NCBI GenBank assembly: GCA_030549775.1
Contig: CM060177.1
Location: forward strand, 90,079,736 to 90,143,735
Direction: 5' to 3'
DNA length: 64,000 nucleotides
Origin: Tamarix chinensis
Lineage: Eukaryota > Streptophyta > Magnoliopsida > Caryophyllales > Tamaricaceae
The position numbers and the translations under genes were made by a program. Positions 37,149-49,349 of this stretch are shown here, piece by piece; position 1 is the stretch's first letter; each line of letters begins with the position of its first letter. A model generated the notes under the pieces. It searched no databases. It saw nothing but the letters and a program-made list of their open reading frames with translations, and was not told the origin of the DNA.

Positions 37149-38407
37149 TTTTTTTTGAACGATATGACAAGAGAATTAAGAAGAAAATAGAGACTAGCAG
37201 ATAATCTAAAAGATAGGATAAACGCTAAATTAGGCGAAGTAATAATGATGATAAACCTGCCCTATGAACGTCACAAGGATAGGAATGTTAATAAAAGGGA
37301 CGAAGCTAGGTAAAAGTGTCCTGATTTTTTTTTTGTTGAAAATAAAAATTAAGGACCTAAGCAAATATACTAAATAAACCAAATAATTTAAATAAGAGCC
37401 GAGGTTCAAGTGAGAAATTTAACCTTTCAGGAACGTATAAGTTGCGGTCAAACCCCGAGTTAAACTGTACGGCGGAAGGAGACGTTGTTGACTGTTGGAA
37501 GTTTTTTTTTTTCAATGAAGCACACTGCTGAACAAGCTGCTAATTTTGTTTTTTTTTTCAATGAGGCATGCTGAACAAGCTGCTAACTTTTTTTTTTTTT
37601 TAAATGAACCCGGTTCGGTTCCCTAAAGATGCTCGGTTCGGTTCTTAGGCAACCGAACGAGACACAGTCCCGGTGCTGGTCGAACGGGTACGTTCGGCTT
37701 ACCAGCCACGAAACCAGGCGGCGACTTCGGCGGCGCGACTAGGCGGCGAATTCGGCGGGAGACGGCGACTTCGGCGGCGGCGGCGACGCGCGGTGGCTGC
37801 GAAACCCGGAAGGTGGCGGATGCTGATACCGGCGAAAGACAGGCGTTGTGGCGCGCGGATTGCCGGCGGAAAAAAAAAAAAAGAAATTTTCCTAATCTAT
37901 TGTGTTTAACTCCCTCACAATCACTCAAATCACTCTCTCACACTTGTTGGTAACTGTAAGTGATGTTATTGCACCCTCAATTTCCTCCGATTCTGTCGAT
38001 TTTTTTTGTATTTGAATCTAGGGTTAGGGTTCGACGAATTCGGTCGATTGGGGAAGGAATCGATCGATTTGGTTTATGATTGGATTCGTTTTTGCATGAA
38101 TAAGGCTCGAATGGAAGGATTTTTGCTTCGATTCGGGCTAATTTTTGGGTTCTGCAGACACGAATTGTGGGCTAAGGTTTGATTCGAATTGAATAAGTTT
38201 GGGGGTTGGGCGAGGGTCGACGATGGCTGACAGGGGGTTGGCTGTGGTCGCGAGGCGGCGGTGGGGTGGTGGCAGTCGATGGTGGCGGTGGCGGTTGGGT
38301 GGTGGAGGTAGGGTTTGGGTGGCGGCTGAGAATCGATTAGGGTTAGGGTTCGAACGCTGCTATTTTTTTTTTGAGCAGTGCGACACAGTATAAGGATCTG
38401 AATTTGG
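37149..38407 (-). other. Leader of the young Ty3 element
   Basis: This is untranslated sequence between the primer site and gag. It holds several poly-T/poly-A tracts (37500-37600, 37870) and two islands rich in GGCGGC (37720-37870 and 38220-38330). Frames across the GGC-rich islands are compositional. Confidence 0.7.
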
Positions 38408-38419
38408 GCTCTGATACCA
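38408..38419 (-). other. Primer binding site for initiator Met-tRNA
   Basis: On the minus strand TGGTATCAGAGC lies 6 bases after the 5' LTR end. It is the usual complement of the plant initiator Met-tRNA 3' end used to prime minus-strand synthesis. Confidence 0.92.
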
Positions 38420-38425
38420 AACTGA

Positions 38426-38717
38426 TGCAAGGGTGAGAGGGAAGAAGGAGAAATTGAGAGGGAAGACAGAAAATCACTTAGGATTAATTAATATTCATTC
38501 AAAATTGTCCTCAAATAACAACCCTAAGACCCCTTTATATAGAGTAAGGGCCATAAAAATAACGATAGTAAAAATCACTAATTACTAGCTAAGATAAGAT
38601 CATCATAAATTACTACGGTAAATAAAATAATTACTAAGGTAAGAAAATAAGATAGGAATCTATTTTTTATTCCTACGTTTATACTTATTCCTATAAAAAT
38701 CCTGCTTAATTACATCA
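38426..38717 (-). repeat. 5' LTR of the young Ty3 element
   Basis: 292 bp, TG to CA on the minus strand, identical by eye to 32067-32358. It holds a TTTATATAGAG string near 38535-38545 (+ strand) that could act as the TATA region. Confidence 0.95.
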
Positions 38718-38791
38718 AAGGAATACAATTACATATCTTCATTCATATTTTGGATGGTCTGTGGGGTTAACTAGAATAATAGCTTTACATA
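38718..38791. repeat. Right copy of the 74-bp flanking duplication
   Basis: It begins right after the LTR and matches 31993-32066. Unique sequence (CCCAAACCTCAAG) resumes at 38793. Confidence 0.93.
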
Positions 38792-38792
38792 T

Positions 38793-39510
38793 CCCAAACC
38801 TCAAGTCTGGAGAGATTCTTTGGCACTATACCTCTAAAGGGGCTCGCGTCTTGTTCCTTCACCAACCACGGTCATACTTTTTCTTTTATCCATGCTGGTA
38901 GCTATAGTTTTAAAAATTACACTAGTCATTGAATTGTTATCATAATTGATTCATTAATTTTATTGTCGGATAAATAATATATATTAGGTTAAAAGTATAA
39001 AATATATTAAAAAATTATATTATATATGAATCTGATCGGCTCCGACTGGTTCGATTTTTATGAGTGATCTAACCAATCGGACTATTGAGTTCAGTTCATT
39101 TTTAAACTATGCCCATAATTGTTCGATGGTTGGTCTTTCCAGACCGGCTAATTCTTCTGGTCATGTGTGAGTGGAAAGAGGCATAGGCCTAGAAGTTCAA
39201 CCCCTCGTAGCACTGGTACTATATGCTTAAGTTTTGTATCAGCGTCGTAATATCTGCGTGTACAATGTGCATATGTGTTTGGATGAGCTATTGCATTCAT
39301 CAACCAAATTTTGGACTACTACTGGCTACAAGGTTAAACGAACCAGTTTCTGGCTATGCTGGAGGTTTTATCTAACTTTTTTTTCTCACCAAGCTAGACA
39401 TTATCTGCCCCATAAATAGTCTTTTGGGTAGTCCCCGCCCAGGTCCCCAAAGTAACAAATTAACAATAGAGGCTTGTATATTACTCGGCCTGTTTAAATT
39501 TTATTTAATA
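38793..39510. other. Intergenic sequence without recognised gene
   Basis: No conserved frame or terminal repeat is visible. A repeated GATCGG/CCAATCGG text at 39030-39080 looks like degenerate repeat. Confidence 0.35.
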
Positions 39511-39530
39511 ATATAGAACCTGTAATTTTT
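39511..39530. repeat. Target duplication at the LINE 3' side
   Basis: ATATAGAACCTGTAATTTTT here matches 46007-46026. It runs into the poly(T) that represents the LINE poly(A) tail (39526-39535), so its right limit is ambiguous. Confidence 0.85.
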
Positions 39531-39632
39531 TTTTTGATAAATTTATCACGAAGTAACAGACAAGACAAGACGACCCCATTGGTTCAAGGACTTCTGCACC
39601 TAGAACAGACACCATTGACAGGAATACTCCTT

Positions 39633-42600
39633 CTATAAGAGAGCTTGTACATTGTGCACTAACTCCTCTATTCTATATGGAAACTCCTTACTACTAAATT
39701 TGATCCAGAAGCCAACTCCCATTTTGATAGTCATAAGCATCCACTTGGTGCAGAACTTTTGATTATCAAAAACCACCTTATTCCTGACCTCCCAAATAGA
39801 CCCTATGATTGCGAAAAAAGCAGCCTGCCAAATATCTTTCCCTCGCCCTTTGCTTCGAACACCTAACCATGCCAAAGCATTCTTATCCATTGTTTCTGAA
39901 ATCACCCATTCACACCCGATCCATTCACAGAGGTCATACCACAGTCTCCCCGTGACTCTACAATGCAGAAAGATATGGTCACACGATTCCTTCTCTACCA
40001 GACAAAACGGATAACTTGCCTCAGATTCTTCAATAATTCGCAACCTAACCAGTCTGTCTCTAGTATTTAGTCTGTGTTGAACCGCGAACCACGACAGAAA
40101 CGCCATCCTTGGAGGAGCGGCACTACCCCACATCAAGCTCGAGGTCGGTGAAAACTGGCCCACTATAGCTATCCTCTGGTACTCAGCCTGACAAAGTGAT
40201 CTCATTGAGAAAATACCGGAATCGCCGCCTCCCCACCTGATCGTATCCTGCCTGTTATTGCTCATTTGAACCCTCTGAATAGCTATTCTCAGATGCTCTG
40301 ATTGATCCTCTTCCCATACGAACAAGGCTCTTCTCCACCTAAGGTTCCAACTCCATCTTCCTCCTTGCCATTCTCCCATATCCGCCACTTTGTCTTCTTT
40401 CTGAGCAGAAGCCGAGAATAGTCTAGGGAAGCAGTTCCTTAGTACTCCCTGCCCTGTCTAATCGTCACTCCAGAAGCTGACCCTCTTCCCGTCGCCAATC
40501 CGAACCTTTAGCTCTGAGTCTGTGTTCTGAATCACGCTACCTGTCCGAACAATTTCCCTCCAAGGTGTCCATCCTCTGTGTTCCTGTGGTATATGTAGAC
40601 AACCAAAGTGATCGCTGGAGTAGATTGATGCTATAATATGCTTCCATGACGCTCCCTCTACTGTGTAGTACCTCCACCACCATTTGAATAGTAGAGCGTT
40701 ATTTCTCATCACCAGATCCCCTACACCCAATCCCTCTAAAGTTTTAGGCCTCTGAATCACATCCCATTTGACCAGCGGCAAGCTTCTCCTTTCTCCACTA
40801 CTACTCCAGAATAAGTTCCTCTAGATACTAATGATCTCTTTCGCCACACCCTTTGGTATTCTAAACAGACTCATGAAATGCAGAGGTAGATTGTTTAACA
40901 CACTTTTAATCATAATCAGTCTCCCTGCTCGTGAAAGAACTTTAGACTTCCATCCAGCTAACCTCTTCTTTATCTTCTCCACTACTGGTTTCCACACTTC
41001 CTTTCTGGCTACATTTGCTCCCAACGGAATGCTAAGATAGTTCATAGGTAACGTTCCAACTTGACACCCCATAATACCAGCCGCCTCGGATTGAAAACTT
41101 GCTCCCACTCTGAGCCCAATTAGCTCCGACTTCTCAAAATTAACCCGAAGGCCTGACAGTAAAAAGAAGCAGTCCATAAGCCTTCGCTAGTTTATGACTT
41201 TTTCTAATGACTCCCCACAGAATACCATTGTGTCGTCCGCAAACTATAAATGAGTGACCATGCATTCATCCCTTCCCACCATAATACCCTGTAGTAAGCC
41301 TTTCTCCACACCTCTTCTTATGAGTTGGGTAAACGCCTCCACAGCCATAACAAACAGGAACGGAGATATAGGATCCCCCTGTCTTAGTCCCTTACCCATC
41401 TCAAAAGATTCAGAGGGTACTCCATTAATGAGGATCGATATCTTTGTTGTCGTGATGCTCTCCTGAATCCAACCTCTAAAGACCTTCCCGAACCCCATAA
41501 TGCTAAGGATACTATCCACAAAATCCCATATGATGCTGTCATATGCCTTTTGAAAATCCAGCTTAATCATTACACCTCTCGCTCCTCTTCTCTTCTTAGC
41601 CCATTGTACTATCTCGTTGGCTATCAATGCCCCATCCAGAATGCTTCTTCCTTCGATGAATGCCGCTTGAGAATCGCTGACCAAATCGCTGACCACCAGT
41701 TTCAGTTTTTGGGCCATAAGTTTTGAAATCACCTTATAGATACACCCCACTAAGCTGATGGGTCTGAACTGGTGTACCTCTTCCGCTTCCTCAACCTTGG
41801 GAATCAGCGTAATCAGAGTAGTATTGAGAGCCAGGGGTAACCTACTAGTCCTAAAGAACTCCAGCACCGAATTGGTAAACTCTCCCCCAATAACATCCCA
41901 CATTTTTCTGATAAAACCCATATGATACCCGTTGTATCTCGGCGCTTTGTCTGGGTCACAAGCCCATACTGCCTTCTGTACTTCTTCCCTACTAGGTATT
42001 CTATCCATCCTCTGACTCTGCTCACTTGATAGTCTCAGGAACCCATTGGCTGAGATGCTCACCTGTGGAAGGTTTGGTTTCTCGTAAAGCTTTTTAAAGA
42101 AAGATAAGATTTCTTCTTTTATTCCATCTGGCTCCAGCACCTCCTGGGTTCCTACTACCAACCTGCTAATGGTGGCTCTCTTCTTTCTGACAGCAGCTAT
42201 TGTGTGAAAATATCTCGTGTTTCTGTCTCTATCTTGAAACCCTCTTATCCTGGATACCTGCCGCTAATACTCTTCTTTCCTCCTATGCCATTTCCATAAT
42301 TGCGTCTACAAGGCGGCTCTTCTAGCAAAGTCTACATCAAGTGGTGCGCCTCCATTCACAATATTGTCCACTTTTGCCAGTTCCTCTTCAAAAGAGCTAA
42401 TCCTTGATTCGATATCCCCAAACACCTCTATGTTCCACTTCCTCAGCATCCCCTTCATATCCTTTAGCCTGCTCTGACAAGAATTCCCTTCTAGATTGTT
42501 CCAACACTCTGTAACGAAACTTCGAAACTTAGGATGAGAGAACCACATATCCCACGCACAAAACGGCTTTTTCCCCCCTCCTCTAGGCACTTCTCTGAGG

Positions 42601-43277
42601 CAAATCGAATTATGATTCGAGAGAGATCTGCTTAACCCCTTACAAGAGATCCTAAGAAATTCAGATAACCATGCTGGACTAACTAGAAATCTGTCTAGTA
42701 AACTAGCTGAGTCTGCTCTCTACCACAAAAACTTCAAATTTGCAGGCTTAAAATCAATGAGACCCATCTTATCTATCCACTCATTGAATGCCTCAACGCT
42801 TCTTTTATTGATCCAGCTCCCTTTTCTCTCATTTGGTCCTCTGACCTCGTTAAAGTACCCCATGACCAAAAGTGGTCTAGCGTAACGTTGACCGATATCC
42901 CATAGTTCCTCCCATAAGACTTTTCTTTCACTAGTATCTGAGCACCCATAGACGAGCAACACCCCACACTGGAAGGCCTTTGGGCCCAGTTGACCTTCAA
43001 TCAGGATCCATCTGCTACCGCTCCTAAAGTTAGTCAAAGAGAAGTACTACGTATCCCACCCAATAATCAGACCTCCACTCCGACCTCGGGCAATCGAGTC
43101 TCTCCATTCGATTGAAGGACTCCTCCACACCTTATTTTTCCACTAATCCCGCAAGGATTGGTGTTTTGTTTCAACTAGACCACAAACCCACGGTCTTACC
43201 TTCTCTAACACCCCATTAATACTAGATAATTTTCCAAAAGCTCCGATCCCCCTCACATTCCAACTAACTATTATCAT
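39633..43277 (-). pseudogene. LINE ORF2: endonuclease, reverse transcriptase, zf-RVT
   Basis: The ORF starts with ATG at 43277 (MIIVSWNVRGIG, the endonuclease start). The endonuclease continues to about 42600, where the catalytic GDFNE-type Asp is Tyr (MGYFNEVRG). RT covers about 42080-41000, with PDKAP, ITLIPK, FRPISLV, KLDFQKAYD, GLRQGDPISPFLF and FADDT. The zinc-binding tail covers 40388-39633 (APPRMAFLSWFAVQHRLNTRDRL, CDHIFLHC). At least nine in-frame stops interrupt it, for example near 43143, 43051, 42720, 42306, 42268, 41244, 40818 and 40458. Every one I read is TAG where Gln or Trp is expected. Overall length, about 1200 codons, is normal for plant L1. Confidence 0.9.
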
Positions 43278-43325
43278 AACAACTACTATCCACACCTTTA
43301 CACCTTTTCCTCTATCCCACCCTTC

Positions 43326-45859
43326 TCAAAGCTTCTTTCTACTGATCTTCCTCTGGCTTCTTCTTAAAATGAGTAATCTCTCCTTACAAGTGTTCTCCTC
43401 TTTGGACCCTAGACCAATTTCCTTCCCGAACTTCGAGGTTTCTTCTATCTCCGCCCAATCATTTCCTTCCACTAAGCCCTTCTCCTTTTGTACTTGCTCC
43501 ATCTCCACCCCTCCGATTTCTCCTCTATCCTAGGATTCGCACTTTTAAACCCAGGTGGCATCTCTTTTAAAGATTCCCGAGACGCCTCCGCACTCTCCTC
43601 CTCTTCATTTTGTTGTCCCGATCCCGACTCTCCCACAACACGGTCAACATTTTTTCCTCCCTCAGCATGCCTCCACCTATTAATTAATCTTAATTATTCT
43701 TCAAGATCATGGTCGACACCCGCAAATTTTGTGTTAACGGAACCCGACTCCCCTTCCTTTTCTACCCCTTCACATCCTCCTACATTTTCCTCCATCTCCT
43801 CCCTCCTCCAACTACCAAATCCCACTTCGACACTACAGTGTCCTTGCGTTTGGGCCCCTCGATCCCCAGCTCCCTCCCTTATCTGCTCGAACAAAATATC
43901 ACCCAACTCTCCCTCCTTTCCACTATTCCCCCGACAATCATCCTTTTCTTTTTCTTCCAGCCATCGAAATTCCTCCTGTCGTTGCCCTGTCGCCTCCTGC
44001 ATGTCCCCCTCACCCTCTCCCTCATGCATGTCCCCCAGAACTTCCACTTCCCAAAATTTAGCTGGCCTTTTATTAATAATATCCAGCGTAAGTTAATATT
44101 CCCCCAATCTTCTACATACTCTCCCCGCCTATCTGCCACCTTTTGAATAGCCCCTGCCAACGAAACCTTGCCATCCCCTATCACTTCCTCCATTCCCCTA
44201 TCCGTCCCAGCCTTTTGAGTCTTCTTATAGCCGTCGTCCCCTACTGTCCCAACATCCTGCACCCTCTCCTTGGCCCCACTTGATTGGCTTTTACTTCCAC
44301 TCGCCTGGCCATTCCCCCTAAGTTGCTCGTCTGCTCTTCCACTTCCCTCTTTTCTTCCACCGACGGTCTTCGACGCCCTTCCCTAACCGCGATCCTCCCC
44401 CTTCAAATCTTCTTCTCTCCCTCCTATACTACTGCCCGTCGCCTCACACATCATATCTGTATTTCGGCCCGTCTGACTCTTCTTGGCTAGCTCTTCCACC
44501 TCTCTACTCCGTAGCTTCGAGCTCCCCGCCACCTGCCCTCCCATGCACTGCCATGCCGTAGCACTAGCACTGCTCGAGGCACCTGAACCCTTCACATCTA
44601 TGATCCCCTGATAAAACCGCCGGTCGTCGACTTCCTTGCCAATCCTCCGACCTCCGGCCACAACCACCTTCGAATGCTGCCATGGCATGTAACTCTCCCC
44701 TACTTCCTTAATTATCACCTCTACCGCTACCTCCCGGCACCTCATTTCTACAGATTCCTTAATGTCTTCCATGAATGGGGTGTCGATCAGCACCCGTGAG
44801 ACTGCCAAACTTGCACCGAAATCCCCCCTCCTCCCAGCAAACCCACGAGCCCCACGGAGCCACCAATGATCGCATTGTCTCCTCCTTCCACACCATCATA
44901 GGCATGCCCCTTACCTCAACCCATGTTCTTCTTAACCTGCAAGCGTCCTCCCTCTTCCATTTCCTAACCACCGGGAAATGGTCCCTTAACAAGCTTTCCT
45001 CCTCCATGGCCTTACAGCACTCTACCTTAGATTCGAAGGTAATCAAGAATTTAAAGAGGCCAAGATCTCTTACCTTTGTTGTTGTGCTCCAGTCACGTTG
45101 CAGTTGAGGAACAACAATGTCGGGGCTAAGGGCCTGATAGGATTCAGCCACTACACTCCGCTCCAACCATTTTATCGCCTCCCTGTCTTCCTGTAGCTCC
45201 AGCGTGCGTTTTTGCGGTTGGAGATGCTTGTTTTCTGAACCCCTCGCCACCATGGCAAATGTTCTGGAATCTCTCGTAGCAGATTTTCCTCTTCCCTACA
45301 CTTGGACGTCCCAAGATTCCCTAGCCGGCTCATTCTTCTGCTCCTCCTTCTTGTTCCCCCTATCGGATAATGCCATACGAACGAACATACGCACCCCATG
45401 AATCGGCATATTATTATTTCTCCTTACAGCTTCTCTTGCCTCTCCTTCGGTGGCGTACCTCACAAACCCAAAGTTTAAGTTTGAATTCTTTCTCTCCCTT
45501 CTGCTGATGAAGACATCCACCACTCTTCTAGCCTCCCCAAAAACCTCCTTAACTTCCTCGACGGAAACGAGCTTTGCCAAATTATCCACAAAGACTGTGA
45601 AAGACTGTCCTATTTCCTTCCTGACTAGAGTTGCATGGGTCTTAGGTTTGTAACTACCTAGATTTGGGGAGGACCTGTTAAAATTGTGGTAGAAATTGGC
45701 TTGGGATCTAGGTCGCTGGGTGGGATAATGCATGGATGGACGTATATTCTCTCTAGCCGGACGTACACTGATAATGGGAGTTCCTAGGCTTGAAATAGAT
45801 TTATCACGCAATTCAAGGTTACGTTCATTTACACTAGAACTAGTAATTACTATGCACAA
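43326..45859 (-). pseudogene. LINE ORF1 with RNA-recognition motif
   Basis: The N-terminal part (45859-45296) holds an RRM with RNP2-like FTVFVDNL and RNP1-like LNFGFVRY at about residues 85-165, expected to bind the LINE RNA. The next piece (45253-44759) has the DUF4283-like text LFKFLITFESKVECCKAM and RTWVEVRGMP. The following pieces (44808-44383, 44262-43879, 43508-43326) are hydrophilic and charged. The ORF is spread over three frames and has a TAG near 45296. Long open frames on the + strand at 43488-44146 are antisense shadows. Plant L1 lineages with RRM in ORF1 are known, so this is a family-level call. Confidence 0.82.
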
Positions 45860-46006
45860 CCCTTGATTTTTGCTAGCATGGATTTGACAAGCATGGACAT
45901 ATCAAAACAATGATCTCATGTGTAATTAATCCAACGATACTAGAGAGGTATATTACCGTATTAGCATGTAGTGTATACAAATAGAGTTCTACGACCGTCC
46001 TTTTTT

Positions 46007-46026
46007 ATATAGAACCTGTAATTTTT
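46007..46026. repeat. Target duplication at the LINE 5' side
   Basis: ATATAGAACCTGTAATTTTT repeats the 39511-39530 text. It marks the 5' end of the LINE at 46006. Confidence 0.88.
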
Positions 46027-46027
46027 T

Positions 46028-46643
46028 ATTTATTTTATAATATTAATCATCTTTTAAGTTTCAATAAAAATTTATTATTATATTTTCTAATTTACCTTCT
46101 CATACATCATTAATATAATTCATAGCAGTAAAATTACTCAAGTTCAAATGTAGACAATTTATATATCATTTATTGTAAATTGAAATACTACTTTTCAATA
46201 TGCATGCTATGAAACGGAACAGGTATTAGGTTCCTTTCGGTGTGCCTGCCAACTTTTGCAAATTTAAATTATTCTAACTCAAATATTTGTTTAAACATTC
46301 ATATAACCCAATCAAAATGGGAAATTGAAATGATCGAGAGAGAGAAAGAGGCTAGTAGATCCTGTGTGTGTTTGACATAGTCTAGTGGTTTATAAGATGT
46401 TTATAACCTAACTTTTATATTATTAAAACTAGTTTATATTTAGTTTTATTTGGTAAGTACCTTTTTACTAGTTTATAAATCACCATTTAAAAATATATTT
46501 CAAATAACGTATACTCTATCCATATCAAAAAATAAATTGTTCTAATACTAATTTTTTGCATAAAAACATTACTTTAGAAAAATCAAAATATACTTTCTAC
46601 TTCTATCACCATTTTTTTTCATTATCCGTACATTAAATGCTAG
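46028..46643. other. AT-rich spacer without recognised gene
   Basis: No gene is seen. A TACTCTATCCATATCAAAAAA string near 46510 looks like a decayed Stowaway end, but no partner end could be placed. Confidence 0.35.
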
Positions 46644-46651
46644 ATTGTGGG
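46644..46651. repeat. 8-bp target duplication, left
   Basis: ATTGTGGG, repeated perfectly at 49845-49852. Confidence 0.93.
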
Positions 46652-46664
46652 TAGAGCTGGCAAA

Positions 46665-46925
46665 AGTTGACCCGACTCGCCCAACCCGACCCGACCCGAG
46701 CGAAACCCGACCCGTTACGACCCGAAAAATTTAGCAACCCGACCCGACCCGATCCCAACCCACGACCCGTTATTGACCCGACCTGATAGCGACCCGACCC
46801 GTCATTGACCCGACCCGATGCTGACCCGACCAGATAGTGACCCTACCCGGTATTGACCCAACCCGCTTTGACCCGACCCGACAATCACCCGATCTGACCC
46901 AATATTAACCTGATCAGACATCAAA
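46665..46925 (+). repeat. Left GACCCGA array of the hAT
   Basis: Roughly 25 tandem or near-tandem GACCCGA/ACCCGAC words, decaying to GACCAGA and GATCTGA variants toward the interior. Confidence 0.9.
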
Positions 46926-47832
46926 ATATATTATAATAATAATAATAAATTACATATATTTTATTATTCATTTAAAGCTTTTAAAAAATATAGTATTTTA
47001 TAAATTGTACTTATTTTTCATAATTTTACCCTAGACATTCTTATTTATTAATGATATCCTAATAAGATATATTATTAATAAATAAAAAACCAAAATAAAA
47101 AAAACAAACATCCAATTATAATCCTATAAAATGATTTTCAAAACGTGTTCATTACATTTACTAATCCACCTATTTGAAGAAACTCTTAATAGAAGAGTAT
47201 AATAGTATCATTTATTAGTTATCAATTTATCACTTATCACCTACAAAATTCAACAAATAATAATTATACCCCGTATCAAGAGTATCTCACGTTACAACCC
47301 TAAATTTAAAGTTTTAGTTATATTTTTTCTTTAAATATTATTAATTTACTTTAAATATAATTTAGTATTCTACGTTCATCAATTTTAAATTTACAATATC
47401 TAAATATTTTTGTTAATTATAATATTTATATTTATATTTTATATTATTTAATTTTTAATTTATATGAATATATATATAATAATTAATAATTAATAAAAAT
47501 ATATAAAATTATTATTTAATTTAAATTATGTTTAAAATAACTTATTATATTTTTTTTACTATAATAATAATAATTAATAAAAATATTACAATAAAAATAT
47601 AAATATAATAATGTTAATAAAATAAATACAACTAGAGAAATTAATAAGATAAATTATATAGAGAAATGAATATGAAAAAAAAGATAGAATAAATGATATA
47701 AAAATTATTGGATTAAAAAATAATACTTTTGTAAGTAAATTTTTTTACTGTTAATATTAACCGTGTTATATATATATATATATATTCTAACAGTATAAAT
47801 TGAGCTAAAAATATATTAAAAAATATAATATT

Positions 47833-49330
47833 CTTATTTTATCTATCTTTACTAGTGATCTTATGATTGTATTATATATAATCTATATAATGTAATCAAT
47901 GATAATTATACATTATATATTCTTGTTATGCTCACCTTTATTTTATAAAATGATCTTTTTTAAGTAATCAAATATTTTAAGTAATCAATTAAATATAATA
48001 TACAATAAACATCTAATATTTTTACATGTAAAATTTATAAATGTTTAAAGCAATCAAATATAATACTATTAAAACTTATAAATATCTTTATTATTTACCT
48101 TTGTAAAAATAAAACACATATAATACTCTTATTTCATTTATCTTTACTAATAATCTTATGATTGTATTGTATCTAATATATACAATGTAATAAATGATAA
48201 TTATACATTGTTTATTCTTGTTATGCTCACCTTTATTTTATAAAATTATCTTTTTTTAAGTAATCAAATATTTTAACTAATTAATTAAATATAATATATT
48301 ATAAACATCTAATATTTTTACTTTTAAAATTTATAAATTTTTAAAGAAATCAAATATAATACTATTAAACTTATGAATATCTTTATTATTTACCTTTGTA
48401 AAAATAAAACACATATAATATTCTTATTTCATTTATCTTTACTAGTAATCTTATAATTGTATTGTATCTAATATTTACAATGTTATAAATGATAATTATA
48501 CATTATATATTCTTGTTATACTCACCTTTATTTTATAAAATTATATTTTTTTTAAGTAATCAATTAAATATAATATATGATAAACATCTAATACTTTTAC
48601 TTGTAAAATTTATAAATGTTTAAAGCAATCAAATATAATACTATTAAAACTTATAGATATCTTTATTATTTACCTTTGTAAAAATAAAACACATATAATA
48701 CTCTTTTTTCATTTATCTTTACTAATAATCTTATGATTGTATCTAATATTTACAATGTAATAAATGATAATTATACATTGTTTATTCTTGTTATTCTCAT
48801 CTTTATTTTATAAAATTATCTTTTTTTAAGTAATCAAATATTTTAACTAATTAAGTAAATATAATATAATATAAATATCTAATATTTTTACTTTTAAAAT
48901 TTATAAATATTTTAAGCAATCGAATATAGTACTATTAAAACTTATAAATATTTTTATTATTTACCTTTGTAAAAATAAAACACATATAATATTCTTATTT
49001 CATTTATCTTTACTAGTAATCTTATTATTGTATCTAATATATACAATGTAATAAATGATAATTAATTATACATTGTATAGTCTTGTTTTGATCATCTTTA
49101 TTTTATAAAATTATCTTTTTTTAAGTAATTAAATATTTGTTATCAAATAAATTATAATCAATGATAAATATCTTTTTTTGATTCAAAGCACAATATTTGT
49201 TATTATTAAAATTTATAAATATCTTTACTATTTATTTGTGAAAATAAAGTGCATTTAATATTTTTAATTCTTTTATCTGCAATATTAATCTTATGATTGT
49301 CTGTCTCTAATATTTATAATTTATGAAATG
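47833..49330. repeat. About 290-bp tandem repeat inside the hAT
   Basis: Units starting with CTTATTTCATTTATCTTTAC begin at about 47833, 48128, 48423, 48703, 48994 and, more decayed, 49269, with spacings of 295, 295, 280, 291 and 275. Each unit includes GATAATTATACATT, GCTCACCTTTATTTTATAAA and ACCTTTGTAAAAATAAAACAC. The last unit is the most diverged. Confidence 0.9.
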
Positions 49331-49349
49331 ATAATTACTTAGGCTCGAA

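Larger units (their letters stand above)
32067..38717 (-). mobile_element. Full-length young Ty3 CRM/Galadriel-like chromovirus
   Basis: The element is 6651 bp and lies on the minus strand. It has 292-bp LTRs (38426-38717 as 5', 32067-32358 as 3'), a primer site complementary to initiator Met-tRNA beside the 5' LTR, a leader of about 1.2 kb, a gag-protease-RT-RNaseH-integrase order and a polypurine tract beside the 3' LTR. The domain text, with a chromo-like tail running into the 3' LTR, points to the CRM/Galadriel group. The LTRs look identical, so insertion is recent. The coding region has at least two in-frame stops and three frame changes. The flanking duplication is about 74 bp, not the usual 5 bp. 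Confidence 0.93.
39527..46006 (-). mobile_element. Full-length L1-type LINE with RRM-type ORF1
   Basis: It lies between direct repeats ATATAGAACCTGTAA(T)n. The tail is a poly(T) on the + strand at 39526-39535, so the element reads on the minus strand. ORF1 (45859 to 43326) and ORF2 (43277 to 39633) are in normal order. A 5' region of about 150 bp precedes ORF1, which suggests the insertion is full length. Premature stops and frame changes in both ORFs make it inactive. Confidence 0.92.

Noticed and set aside
43488..44146. Frames of 145-202 codons on the + strand
   Set aside because: They are antisense to LINE ORF1 and low complexity.
46500..46640. A decayed Stowaway-like end (TACTCTATCCATATC)
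   Set aside because: No matching inverted end with a TA flank could be placed.
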